A DNA stretch of 64,000 bases from Acinetobacter sp. CS-2 (GTDB lineage Bacteria > Pseudomonadota > Gammaproteobacteria > Pseudomonadales > Moraxellaceae): contig NZ_CP067019.1 of NCBI RefSeq assembly GCF_016599715.1, positions 2,418,001-2,482,000 of the forward strand, given 5' to 3'. Positions within the stretch are counted from its first letter, which is position 1, and each line of letters begins with the position of its first letter. The position numbers and the translations under genes are program-made. Positions 26,289 to 35,260 of this stretch are shown here, piece after piece. The notes under the pieces are model-generated. The model did not search any database. It was not told the DNA's origin and saw only the letters and a program-made list of their open reading frames with translations.

Positions 26289-28142
26289 TTAAGTCTTAGT
26301 TTGATTTATCTTCCATCTCCGATAGACGACTGCTAAAAATAAATCACTCAAAATTTTCTGGCAGGTATTATCTTTATAATTCTTATTACTAATTTTCAGA
26401 CTTATCTCTTTTTTCTTTTTAGCCAATTTCAACTCAGTTTCAATCTCCTTCCATGAACGTTTAGATATTTTTATTTTTTCATGAAAAACTTGCTTATAAA
26501 TGACCTTTAACTCGCGACAGAATTTACCAAAATCCTGATGCTCTTTTTTGCTCTTTATATTCACTTCCATACGTGCATCTATAAGATGTACACGGTACTC
26601 AAAATAGTCAAGGATGAAATGATTTCTCATTAATATATTGAAAATTTTATAATTATTTTCAACTAGTAAATTACCTGTTCGATTTTTATCAATATACTTT
26701 AAGAGCTTGTCCAAAGTGTTATTTGGACTACAGTTTTCATCATGTTGAAAGTGACGATTTGCATAGAGTTTTACAGCTACATCACTCCCTATTGTACTGA
26801 TTAAAGTATCCACCTCTCTACCTGATAGAGCGTTCAAAATATGATTGAAGCTTGCCATAAGCTGACGTCTTACCATCATGTCTTGATCTTCTTCGATCAC
26901 CTCTTGCTCTGCGACATAAGTAATAAAACGATCTGGAAATATCATTTCTTGAATTATTCTCGAGCTTGAATTCAATTTTTCTACAATACTTTTTAGAGTA
27001 ATTTTTTCTGTCACTTGCGATGTATTTAACTGTTTACTAAATAATTTAACCGGCAATAAAGCTCTGACTATTTTTGCAGATACTTTACTCTCTTCTATAC
27101 ATAGCGCATCAGCAACCAATAATGGTCCAAAATGTAAATAATGATTTACCGTCATTTCAATAGAAGAATGCCCCATAAGATGAGCCAGTTTCCTCCATAC
27201 ATCAGTACGAACACCAGTATTATCTAAGCTCGAAAGTAGATAAGTTTTAATTTTGCGAACTTGCTCTGGTGAATAATCAGTCCAAGATTTGATCAGTGAA
27301 TCTGTTCCTTTCAAAATTAAGGAAAGATTAGTCGCAGCAGTGTGCCTAAAGCTGTGAAATGAATAGTCGTGTCCTTGGTTCAACAATAACTGATCAAATA
27401 TCTTCTTAATCAATTGACTCACAGATCGAGGTGAAATACTCCCACCCTCTTCAGAGAAAATCAAACAATCTTTGGCACCTAATGTATTTTGATTAATAGG
27501 CACCTTCATTTTTTTGTTAATCAAATGAATAACTGACATTAACTCAGCTTTAGTCAGTAATTGATCCAGGCACATTCCCCGTTTTGCATTAGTGGTTTTA
27601 ATCTGACGAGTATAATTATTGTGGATAAAAATTTTGCAAATTTCATGTTTTTCATTGATAAAATAATAATGAGGATCATAACCAATTGTTTTATATTTAA
27701 AATTTATCATAGCTAAATCACTTAACTTTAATCCCAAAATTTCATTGAGTCTTAGCCCCGTTCTATACGCAAGGGTACAAATGACTTTAAGTATGTTCTT
27801 CTGGTCTTTGGTCAACTGAGTTTGGACAGCTATTAAATTTTTAAATTGATTAAACATTACTGGAGTAACATAGGACGTTCTACACACTTGCAAATCAGTT
27901 GATTGCAGTTGATCTAAATAATTAACACGAGGAGCACCAAAATTACGTATTAAGCTATTGTGAAATTTTTTTAGATTACTTACCGCATGCCCATAACTAT
28001 TATGTTTAATCTCCCTCCCATTTTGTGAATGTTTTCTGTTTTTCTTGCTACGATCGCCAATGGATTTGACAGCCAAAATATGACTGTAAGAGATGGATCC
28101 GGAAATTTGAACAACTCCTATAAGTGATACTCTGCTCCTCAA
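26289..28142 (-). CDS. Tyrosine recombinase, N-terminally replaced by an IS3-family element
   Basis: This 617-residue frame has a complete tyrosine-recombinase active site: TGLR with Arg131, HSFRH with His263 and Arg266, LMGH with His325, and the nucleophile Tyr335 in TVNHYLHFG. About 280 residues follow the catalytic domain, an unusual C-terminal extension. The first seven codons are IS3 sequence, so the visible start is a fusion and the original N-terminus (with much of the DNA-binding arm domain) is probably lost. It is the third and last large recombinase in a row on this strand. Tyrosine recombinases cut and rejoin DNA at short core sites. Activity of this copy is doubtful. Confidence 0.8.
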   Translation of the reverse strand: MRSRVSLIGVVQISGSISYSHILAVKSIGDRSKKNRKHSQNGREIKHNSYGHAVSNLKKFHNSLIRNFGAPRVNYLDQLQSTDLQVCRTSYVTPVMFNQFKNLIAVQTQLTKDQKNILKVICTLAYRTGLRLNEILGLKLSDLAMINFKYKTIGYDPHYYFINEKHEICKIFIHNNYTRQIKTTNAKRGMCLDQLLTKAELMSVIHLINKKMKVPINQNTLGAKDCLIFSEEGGSISPRSVSQLIKKIFDQLLLNQGHDYSFHSFRHTAATNLSLILKGTDSLIKSWTDYSPEQVRKIKTYLLSSLDNTGVRTDVWRKLAHLMGHSSIEMTVNHYLHFGPLLVADALCIEESKVSAKIVRALLPVKLFSKQLNTSQVTEKITLKSIVEKLNSSSRIIQEMIFPDRFITYVAEQEVIEEDQDMMVRRQLMASFNHILNALSGREVDTLISTIGSDVAVKLYANRHFQHDENCSPNNTLDKLLKYIDKNRTGNLLVENNYKIFNILMRNHFILDYFEYRVHLIDARMEVNIKSKKEHQDFGKFCRELKVIYKQVFHEKIKISKRSWKEIETELKLAKKKKEISLKISNKNYKDNTCQKILSDLFLAVVYRRWKINQTKT

Positions 28143-28176
28143 ATGATGTTATAAACATCAATATATGGAGTATTTT

Positions 28177-28482
28177 ATGGCACGTAGACCAAGAAGAAAT
28201 CATTCAAACGACTTTAAGGCTAAGGTAGCACTTGCTGCGATCAAAGCAGAAAAAACACTTGCTGAATTGAGTTCTGAGTTTGATGTTCATCAAAACCAAA
28301 TTATTGACTGGAAAAATCAATTGATCTCAGCTTCCTCACAAGCTTTCGATCAATCAAAAGCTCCATCAGAACCTCCCATTGATCTTAAAAAGTTACATGC
28401 AAAAATCGGTGAGCAGGCATTAGAAATTGATTTTTTAGAAGGTGTGTTGAAGAAACTGGGCCGCTTCAACCACAAAAGTTAA
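28177..28482 (+). CDS. IS3-family transposase, OrfA
   Basis: About 101 residues from the ATG at 28177 (GGAG six bases ahead). The helix-turn-helix N-terminus (FKAKVALAAIKAEKTLAELSSEF) is followed by a leucine-rich helix (IGEQALEIDFLEGVLKKLG), the standard OrfA layout. OrfB lies in the -1 frame. Confidence 0.85.
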   Translation: MARRPRRNHSNDFKAKVALAAIKAEKTLAELSSEFDVHQNQIIDWKNQLISASSQAFDQSKAPSEPPIDLKKLHAKIGEQALEIDFLEGVLKKLGRFNHKS

Positions 28483-29309
28483 TCGATCACTCACTTCAGA
28501 TTTCAGTATCTAAACAAGCTAAGTTACTGAAAGTCTCTCGTGGTTGTTATTATTATCGCCCAAAACCTGTTAGCTCATCAGATCTGAAGCTGATGCGATG
28601 TATTGATGAATTACATATGCAATATCCTTTTGCAGGCAGTCGTATGATGCGTGATTTGTTGAATCGTCAAGGGCATCATATAGGACGACGTCATACACGT
28701 ACTTTAATGAAGAAAATGGGTATTCAGGCGTTATATTGCAAACCAAATTTAAGCCAGGCTAATCAAGCTCACCGTAAATATCCATATCTGCTCAAAGGAT
28801 TGGCTATTCAGCGCAGTAATCAAGTGTGGTCTACTGATATAACGTATATCCCTATGGCAAAAGGCTTTGTTTATTTATGTGCTGTGATTGATTGGCATAG
28901 CCGCAAGGTACTTGCGCATAGGGTATCGATTAGTATGGAGGTGGATTTTTGTATTTCGGCTTTAAATGAAGCGATTGAAAAATATGGATCACCTGAAATA
29001 TTGAATACAGACCAAGGCAGTCAGTTCACCAGTGATGCATTTATTGATGTATTGAAATCAAATGGCATTCAAATCAGTATGGATGGTAAAGGTCGATGGG
29101 TAGATAATGTGATGGTTGAACGATTATGGCGGAGCGTTAAATATGAAGAGGTGTATCTCAAAGCTTATAGCAGTGTCACAGATGCGAAAAAGCAATTGAG
29201 TGCATATTTTGAGTTTTATAATCTGAAACGACCTCATTCGAGTCTAGACAAAATGACACCAAATGAGTTTTACTATGATCAGCTACCCCAACAAAACAAG
29301 GTGGCTTAA
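28449..29309 (+). CDS. IS3-family transposase, OrfB
   Basis: Read in the -1 frame; slipping near GTTGAAGAAAC joins it to OrfA. The frame is open from 28431, and the first ATG is 28593. The DDE catalytic domain is present: WSTDITYIP (first Asp), LNTDQGSQFTS (second Asp), and SMDGKGRWVDNVMVERLWRS with the Glu of the third position. The protein ends with FYNLKRPHSSLDKMTPNEFYY, typical for IS3-group integrases. No internal stop is present, so the element may be active. Confidence 0.85.
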   Translation, partial: EETGPLQPQKLIDHSLQISVSKQAKLLKVSRGCYYYRPKPVSSSDLKLMRCIDELHMQYPFAGSRMMRDLLNRQGHHIGRRHTRTLMKKMGIQALYCKPNLSQANQAHRKYPYLLKGLAIQRSNQVWSTDITYIPMAKGFVYLCAVIDWHSRKVLAHRVSISMEVDFCISALNEAIEKYGSPEILNTDQGSQFTSDAFIDVLKSNGIQISMDGKGRWVDNVMVERLWRSVKYEEVYLKAYSSVTDAKKQLSAYFEFYNLKRPHSSLDKMTPNEFYYDQLPQQNKVA

Positions 29310-29340
29310 CTAGAGCGGAATATCACTTATAAATACGCTT

Positions 29341-30972
29341 TTAGTTGTTCAAACAAGTGGAACCACCTCTGTAGATCTCTTCAAATTCTTCTTCATCTAT
29401 GGCTTGAAGGTCTAAATCATTACTCACAACATATAGAAAAAGTTCGTCAATAAATGATGATTTATAGGTATCTAAAGAACTCAGCTTAATACCTTTTTTA
29501 TTTTTACCAGAGTCAATCGATTTTATTTCTTTCAGGCACTCCAAATACCAAGTAATCACCACAATCTGAACACTAACAAGAGCGATATCTTTTGACGAGC
29601 TATATTGCTGGGAAGAATAACTGTTTTGAAGCAAGCTAAGATCCTTTGAAAATTCAGCTATAACTTCACTCACACTCACGTTATTAACATCCAAGTTTCT
29701 TACTAAACTCTTTTTAATATCTGCAGCACAGTGATAATCAGTATTCAAATTTCGAATCTGCTCCAACTTAGCCTTCTTCAATTCCGTATAGTAAAAATTA
29801 TCTACAACAGCTTGATTGATGCTCTTTTTTTTAGACGTCTGAGTACTGTGATGTTTATCAATTCCTTCCAGTGCTTTTAAGGATGAATAAGAAAGCGCCG
29901 AGTAATTAAAAACTCCCTTAGATAAAGCAATAAGAAAACCATCTAATGTATTTTTCGTTCCAAAATATTGCACGTAATCTAAATGATCAAAAAGCTTATA
30001 TCTATTCTTTGAAAAAATCTTAATAACAGCATGTTCGTGATCTACATCTTGTAAGCCCGATAAGATTTTTTGATCTAACATTTCCCTATTTAGATTGATT
30101 ATAGAATCAATCAATTGCACCAATTCTTGATCTACTTGTCTTTTTTCTGGTTGTGTTTCTAACTCAATCTCGTTTACAAGTCGAATCAACATCAAAAAAC
30201 TCATTGGGGTCAGATAAATTTGTTTAACTTGGTATGATTTTTCATCGTAAATTAAATTTGCATAAGACGAATTTTCTAGAGGATAACTATATAAGCAAGC
30301 AAATTTTGAAATATCTTTACCATATACCGATACAAGACCACCAGATAATTCAAATGGGGAAACTCTATCGTTCGAATATGTTTCCCTCACTGATTTTAAA
30401 ATTGAGAGCAAATCAGCTCGTGTCCGACATCCACAGTCAAAAATTAGAGCCAATAAGAACTGACGAAATAGAAATTGTTTTTGTTCGAATGTCGTATACG
30501 GATTAAATTTACTTGTCTTAAGCCAATGCGGTAATTGCTTTTGCCAAAAATCATGCAGCTTTAGCTTAAAATCATGTAATTCCCTTCCACTCTGCAGTTT
30601 AGTTTGCGTAGATTCAATATCTTTGATATTAGGTGGGAAAGAGCTGGTTTGAATCAGAGGTATATCATAATTACCAGCCAACCATTGTATCTTTGATTCA
30701 ACCTCATGTTTATTTTGAACACATAAATCTGACCAATATTGCCATCCAGCTTTTAACTCATCAGCATCCAATTTTAGTGATTTGAAGTATTTATTAACTT
30801 TGGCTCTCGCCTTATATATCTTCTCTTTAATTTTATCGTCAAGCTTAAGCTTTAAATTATGCTCCACAACCTCTTCAACTAGCATATTTGAAATACTTTC
30901 AAATATGCTCTTTGCCATAGATTCCAATTCTTGCTTTAATTTTGAAAATTTCTCTAATTTTTCATTATTCAT
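29341..30972 (-). CDS. Middle protein of a recombinase block, 543 residues
   Basis: A 543-residue protein starting at an ATG that overlaps the stop of the upstream 764-residue gene (ATGA overlap), hence translationally coupled. It contains ALIFDCGCRTRADLLSIL near residue 190, which might be a remnant of the Arg-I segment of tyrosine recombinases, but there is no HxxRH, no LGH and no Tyr nucleophile segment. It may be a non-catalytic partner that stabilises a recombinase complex, as seen in other multi-integrase elements. The family is not recognised. The frame ends just before the IS3-family element. Confidence 0.6.
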   Translation of the reverse strand: MNNEKLEKFSKLKQELESMAKSIFESISNMLVEEVVEHNLKLKLDDKIKEKIYKARAKVNKYFKSLKLDADELKAGWQYWSDLCVQNKHEVESKIQWLAGNYDIPLIQTSSFPPNIKDIESTQTKLQSGRELHDFKLKLHDFWQKQLPHWLKTSKFNPYTTFEQKQFLFRQFLLALIFDCGCRTRADLLSILKSVRETYSNDRVSPFELSGGLVSVYGKDISKFACLYSYPLENSSYANLIYDEKSYQVKQIYLTPMSFLMLIRLVNEIELETQPEKRQVDQELVQLIDSIINLNREMLDQKILSGLQDVDHEHAVIKIFSKNRYKLFDHLDYVQYFGTKNTLDGFLIALSKGVFNYSALSYSSLKALEGIDKHHSTQTSKKKSINQAVVDNFYYTELKKAKLEQIRNLNTDYHCAADIKKSLVRNLDVNNVSVSEVIAEFSKDLSLLQNSYSSQQYSSSKDIALVSVQIVVITWYLECLKEIKSIDSGKNKKGIKLSSLDTYKSSFIDELFLYVVSNDLDLQAIDEEEFEEIYRGGSTCLNN

Positions 30973-33263
30973 AAAGAAATCCCCACAGATATTAATTCAA
31001 GATCTTTAAAAAGCTTGCTTAAAGCATCCTGAATTTGAGTTTTGTAAGCATATGGCTGTAAAGATGATGATTTAGAAAATCCAATTTCACCTTGTTGATC
31101 ATGGGCATACCATGACTTGAAAACTGCATCTGGCAAATCAAGGGTATTTCTTACAAAATGTCGAATCCAATTGGGGTATAACGGCCCTATTTCAGGGAAG
31201 TTCCGTGCAAGGTAAGAAGCCACATCTTTCTGAGTTAAAGGACTTATTTTTATATTCATGAATCCTGCATTTTTCTTCCAATAATGAAGATAGTAGTTAT
31301 CCTCACTTTTAGTTAACATCCCTGAATCCATAAGGTCTATAATGAATTTTTCATAAAGCTTTAATTCGTTAGCAAAAAATTCAGTCAGTGGTGAAAAGCG
31401 GCCATGACGTCGTGATTGGCTATTTTTATCATGAATGTAGACTATGCCTGTAATGAAGTCATAGTTCTCCTTGATACTCGATGCAGCAATTGCTGGGCGT
31501 GCTCCTGAGGATAAAAGACAACAAATCCAAATCCAGACACTGAAAGCATTAAATCGTTCTTCAATTGATTTCTTATCTCTCAATACCTCAATGACCTGGT
31601 TGTTCAGTGAATTTAAGAATTTTTTCGCCTGATTAAATGACCAAGCTCGCTGACTTCCTACACGTTCATCACTTTTAGCTTGAATGAATTGAGGACGATC
31701 TAGCACATGACTCTCATGTTTATTCTGAAACCAAAGCCATACGTATTTCTCATACGAATCATTTAACTGTTTATAAGAAAAACCACCGTATGCCAGATCA
31801 GGTTGATGTGAAACTTGTTTACCAATGAGAAAATTCTTTTGTAAATCATCTTCACAAATTCGATGTAAATGAAATGAAAGCTGCGAGGCGATATGAGTAA
31901 CAGATAGATTTCCAATACAATAACCAAAGAAACACTCTTTCAAATACTGATTAAAATCAGTATTTGTGTAGTTATTTAGCTGAGCCTCTTTGATACGATT
32001 AATCCACATTGCAGGGATTTGGAATGCCCAACTAGAATGTTGATTCAGCCTATTCCCTTTTTTTGCAATTTCACCATCTAACCTTTTATTAACATCTGCA
32101 TCAACCGTCCATAAATAATAATCATGACTAGAAGAACGTCTTAATTTCTTAATTTCAAATAGGTAATCGACATATTGAAAGATAACAGGACTCAATCCTG
32201 TAGATAAGGACATCAAGAAACAAGCCGCCATGGCAGATTCTTCTATGTCTTTATTGTCCTGTAGTTCGTCACGTAAGACCTGATAAATAACTTTCAAAAA
32301 AGGTGGGTCAATATAATAAACATTACTCACAGTCGGTTCGTGTACATGATCGAGGTATCGACGCAATACTTGATGATCAACAAAAGAGGATACTCTGCGT
32401 GTACTCTCATCTTGACTAAAATCATATTCACGTTTTTTTATATCTTCATTTTCATCATCATCATCCTTTGCACGAGCATCTGAATAATCCGAGAAGCCTT
32501 CTGTGATCAAAGGTGGGGCAATGAAACTTAAAATAGACACCTCTGTTTCCTCAAGTGAGGGTTGAGCTTTTTTTCTATTCACCTGTACTTTTTCATCATA
32601 GTAGAGATTTTCAACAGCCACCCTATATTCATCTAAATAGCGATTTAATGATTTTTCAATCTGATTATTTTTCTGTGCATTCAAAACTAGACAAGTAGCA
32701 ATTGTTCGGTCTTTGTGATGTTTAGCATAATTACTAAATTCTTTTTTCGAAAGCTTTAATGGATCAATATTTATAATTGCTCTAAAATAGAAAACAAGAT
32801 TGGTTAATACATCATCTACACATTTATCAAAGTTTTTACCCACCACTCTAAGTAATAAGTACAATGTATAGTTTATTCTTTGGACTTTTAATTCTGAATC
32901 ATCAAGCTTCAAAAGCAATCCAGACAAAAACATTACATAATTTAAAATTTCAAAAGTTTTATTATTTATCTCAATTCTAGTACCATTATTTAATTTTTTA
33001 GAATTATTGCATAGTATCGAGATACTCAAAAACCCCAATATATGCTTATATTTAGTTCTTTGCTGATATTCGCAAATATTAAAATACAACATCTCACAGC
33101 GATCTATTAGAATTTCAAAACTATCTTTATCTATAAAATTCAAATGAAAATCTTGAACATATTCAAAATTTAAAACCGCAATTCTTTCACCATATCCAGA
33201 AATTGTTTTCTCAAAATCATTACAATGATTTTCAAGATCTTCCTGATTTAAAATTTCACCCAT
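30969..33263 (-). CDS. Very large tyrosine-recombinase-like protein
   Basis: 764 residues from the ATG at 33263 (GGAG nine bases ahead); a TTG five codons upstream is less likely. The last 190 residues look like a divergent tyrosine-recombinase catalytic domain: SSGARPAIAAS (Arg589), WIRHFVRNTL with His702 and Arg705 (HxxR), and WYAHDQQGEIGF with His721, with Tyr738 or Tyr740 as the possible nucleophile. The His-to-Tyr gap is longer than the usual 9-10, so activity is uncertain. The first 570 residues are unrecognised and contain another STGLSPVIF, maybe a second degenerate copy of the Arg-I segment. It is coupled to the following gene (4-base overlap). Confidence 0.6.
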   Translation of the reverse strand: MGEILNQEDLENHCNDFEKTISGYGERIAVLNFEYVQDFHLNFIDKDSFEILIDRCEMLYFNICEYQQRTKYKHILGFLSISILCNNSKKLNNGTRIEINNKTFEILNYVMFLSGLLLKLDDSELKVQRINYTLYLLLRVVGKNFDKCVDDVLTNLVFYFRAIINIDPLKLSKKEFSNYAKHHKDRTIATCLVLNAQKNNQIEKSLNRYLDEYRVAVENLYYDEKVQVNRKKAQPSLEETEVSILSFIAPPLITEGFSDYSDARAKDDDDENEDIKKREYDFSQDESTRRVSSFVDHQVLRRYLDHVHEPTVSNVYYIDPPFLKVIYQVLRDELQDNKDIEESAMAACFLMSLSTGLSPVIFQYVDYLFEIKKLRRSSSHDYYLWTVDADVNKRLDGEIAKKGNRLNQHSSWAFQIPAMWINRIKEAQLNNYTNTDFNQYLKECFFGYCIGNLSVTHIASQLSFHLHRICEDDLQKNFLIGKQVSHQPDLAYGGFSYKQLNDSYEKYVWLWFQNKHESHVLDRPQFIQAKSDERVGSQRAWSFNQAKKFLNSLNNQVIEVLRDKKSIEERFNAFSVWIWICCLLSSGARPAIAASSIKENYDFITGIVYIHDKNSQSRRHGRFSPLTEFFANELKLYEKFIIDLMDSGMLTKSEDNYYLHYWKKNAGFMNIKISPLTQKDVASYLARNFPEIGPLYPNWIRHFVRNTLDLPDAVFKSWYAHDQQGEIGFSKSSSLQPYAYKTQIQDALSKLFKDLELISVGISL

Positions 33264-33286
33264 TTTAATTAACTCCAAAATAACTC

Positions 33287-33799
33287 TTAATATTCATTAA
33301 AATTCTTAGGCAATTTAAAAAATTTCACAAAATCACTCTTATATAATTTTTCATGATTAGAATATCCACGTTTTTTAAACACCTCCTTATTAATATAAAA
33401 CCTTATTTCCGTCTTATCTTTTTGGTTTAAATATTCAAAAATCCTGTTAAACAAATAATTTCTTGATTCCTTCTTAATTGAAGCACTTTTTAAATAATGA
33501 AAAAGCTCGAACCAAAAAACATAACTTGTTTGAGCCTCAACCCAAACCTTCTGATCTTGCTTGATCGAATCCGGTAAATAAGCACATGCTGTTTTAAAAC
33601 ATTCAATATCGTCACTGATTCGTTTAGCAATTGAAGTAAGTATTTGGCCTTGGACCTTCTTTTGCAGGGTTACACTAGAGCCAGTTTGATTAAGTACAGT
33701 CTTAAGTATGTCCAATTGAGTTTTTTCAACCACAATCTTCGAGTGACTCGTACTACGATGTTTGACTTTTTGCTTTGATTTTGAATATTTTTTGGACAT
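33287..33799 (-). CDS. Small protein at the head of the recombinase block
   Basis: 170 residues from the ATG at 33799, with GGAG six bases ahead. The beginning is strongly basic (MSKKYSKSKQKVKHRSTS), suggesting DNA binding, followed by helices rich in Lys and Glu (EKTQLDILKTVLNQTGS). It ends 23 bases before the ATG of the 764-residue gene. Multi-recombinase elements such as Tn554 carry a small DNA-binding helper next to their recombinases; this gene has that position and character, but no homology is proven. Confidence 0.55.
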   Translation of the reverse strand: MSKKYSKSKQKVKHRSTSHSKIVVEKTQLDILKTVLNQTGSSVTLQKKVQGQILTSIAKRISDDIECFKTACAYLPDSIKQDQKVWVEAQTSYVFWFELFHYLKSASIKKESRNYLFNRIFEYLNQKDKTEIRFYINKEVFKKRGYSNHEKLYKSDFVKFFKLPKNFNEY

Positions 33800-33818
33800 T
33801 ATGAACTCCAAAAATAAT

Positions 33819-34008
33819 GCTCTAAAAATTCAGTTTGGCTTTTTTAGGCGTAGCAAAGCCTAGAGCATAAATTCAAAAAGAATTTAAACTGATGTTATAT
33901 TTAGAGATTATTAAAATTTATTTTCGGGTTGAGATAGTATTTCTTGTTATTGCCTGCTTTTTTATACCTAAATATAATGAGCTTTAAGAACAGGAAAAAC
34001 TATCTCAA
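33819..34008. repeat. Inverted repeats upstream of the recombinase block
   Basis: Two structures are seen in the gap before the block. TTGAGATAGTATTTCTTGTT (33931-33950) and AACAGGAAAAACTATCTCAA (33989-34008) form a 20-bp inverted repeat with 17 matches around a 38-base spacer. A nested hairpin with GCTCTA/TAGAGC and AGGC/GCCT lies at 33819-33866. They could be recombinase or excisionase binding sites or the end of the element; the gap has no gene. Confidence 0.5.
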
Positions 34009-34017
34009 TTTAATTGA

Positions 34018-34263
34018 TTAACGAGACTTTTTTAGATTCTCATGCCATTCAACAATTTCGTTATAATCAAAATAAATTGCGGCTTGACGTTTATCATTTT
34101 GCTTTATTGCTACTGGAAAGTTGGGGTCAGTTTCCCTTAACTCTCTAATGGTCTGTGGGGTAACATCAAGCATCTTACATAATGTTGACTGCTTAATACG
34201 AAGTCTTTCGTCAAGGAATACTTTACCAGTACTCACTTTGACCTCCACTTTATCTTTCTTCAT
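34018..34263 (-). CDS. AlpA-like excisionase/regulator
   Basis: An 81-residue protein with a helix-turn-helix of the MerR/AlpA type: LRIKQSTLCKMLDVTPQTIRELRE then FPVAIKQNDKRQAAIYFDYNEIVEWHENLK. This arrangement is usual for the small AlpA-like regulators that control P4-type integrases and excision of islands. TAGGAGTG lies ahead of the ATG. It stands between the recombinase block and the integrase region and is probably the regulator of one of them. Confidence 0.75.
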   Translation of the reverse strand: MKKDKVEVKVSTGKVFLDERLRIKQSTLCKMLDVTPQTIRELRETDPNFPVAIKQNDKRQAAIYFDYNEIVEWHENLKKSR

Positions 34264-34385
34264 TAGATCACTCCTAACTTCTCTAAGATCTGCGAAGATT
34301 TATACAAATCATTCAAGGTAGGAGTGAACACACCGATTTGATATTTAGGTGACACCTCAGCGTAAACACTTGTTTTATAATTTAT

Positions 34386-35186
34386 TTATTTTTTATCAGT
34401 GACAACATATTGGGGTTTTGGATTTGTTATTTTTTCAATCTCTTTTATAAAAGTCTGGTTGATATCATATTTTCTATCTAAATCCATAGCGCATAATTGA
34501 AATAAATCTGTATGCTTTAAGTTTTTCTCAGTTTTATAATATTTGTTTTCAACATACATAGAACAATAAGCATCAATTATAACCATTATTTTTTTGGGAA
34601 AATCTCCATTTAAATTACTTTTATTAAATTCAGATAATTTTCTCAGATATTCCTCCACATTAGTAAACCCGCCAATATCTTCATCATTTTCAATAGAAAA
34701 ATTATTATTTATAGCCTTTTCATTCTCCAACCCACCAAGAAGATTTAATAAACATTTTCTTTCAACAAATAAATTATTCATTTTTAAATTAAGATCTAAA
34801 TTTATTTTTTTAGAAAAAAATTCTCCAAATTTTGCAGGTAAATTAATATTACTTGGCCCATTTAACAAGCAGACCAATTCATCACCATTAATAGCAGTGT
34901 TTACTATAAATTCACTCTTTAAATCTAAACTCCTAACAATATTATAGATATTTTTTATGTTAAAAGCCTTGTTATCTAGTTTTAGATATCCTTCATACCT
35001 AACAACTTCAAAAATATTTTTATCTAAATCCTTACAATCAACTTGATTATCTGTTAGACCAACAAATCCATCATAATAAAAATATAAGTTTAGATTAGAG
35101 CTCTTAATAGCATCTACAATTTCTGCTCCATAAATATCATTTGCTTTTAGTTCTTCTAACTTTTCAATTATTGGTAATAAAGTCAT
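34386..35186 (-). CDS. Unknown island protein, 266 residues
   Basis: A soluble, mainly helical protein with no recognised motif (near the end KHTDLFQLCAMDLDRKYDINQ). It lies just downstream of the integrase terminator, with no clear ribosome site, so the start at 35186 is uncertain. The AT-rich coding is like that of the rest of the island. Its function is not known; proteins of this type are common beside P4-type integrases. Confidence 0.55.
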   Translation of the reverse strand: MTLLPIIEKLEELKANDIYGAEIVDAIKSSNLNLYFYYDGFVGLTDNQVDCKDLDKNIFEVVRYEGYLKLDNKAFNIKNIYNIVRSLDLKSEFIVNTAINGDELVCLLNGPSNINLPAKFGEFFSKKINLDLNLKMNNLFVERKCLLNLLGGLENEKAINNNFSIENDEDIGGFTNVEEYLRKLSEFNKSNLNGDFPKKIMVIIDAYCSMYVENKYYKTEKNLKHTDLFQLCAMDLDRKYDINQTFIKEIEKITNPKPQYVVTDKK

Positions 35187-35220
35187 AAAAAAGGTAAGGT
35201 TTGTTGATAACCTTACCTTT
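35187..35220 (-). terminator. Intrinsic terminator of the integrase gene
   Basis: The 12-bp stem AAAGGTAAGGTT / AACCTTACCTTT with a 7-base loop is followed by T residues on the minus strand. It lies 40 bases after the integrase stop. Confidence 0.82.
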
Positions 35221-35260
35221 ATAATGCCTATTAGACATTTTGTGAAAATTATTGAGTTTT

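Larger units (their letters stand above)
28119..29331 (+). mobile_element. IS3-family insertion sequence
   Basis: Inverted ends TATAAGTGATA(C/T)TC(T/C)GCTC lie at 28119-28138 and 29312-29331. OrfA/OrfB with a frameshift fit the IS3 family. No target duplication can be found (the 3 bases on either side differ), which suggests deletion or rearrangement next to the insertion. In keeping, the recombinase gene to the left lacks its own start. The sequence TTTGAACAACT occurs on both sides of the element in inverted orientation. Confidence 0.75.

Noticed and set aside
28116..28118. Target duplication for the IS3-family element
   Set aside because: The bases next to the two ends (28116-28118 and 29332-29334) differ, so no duplication can be claimed.
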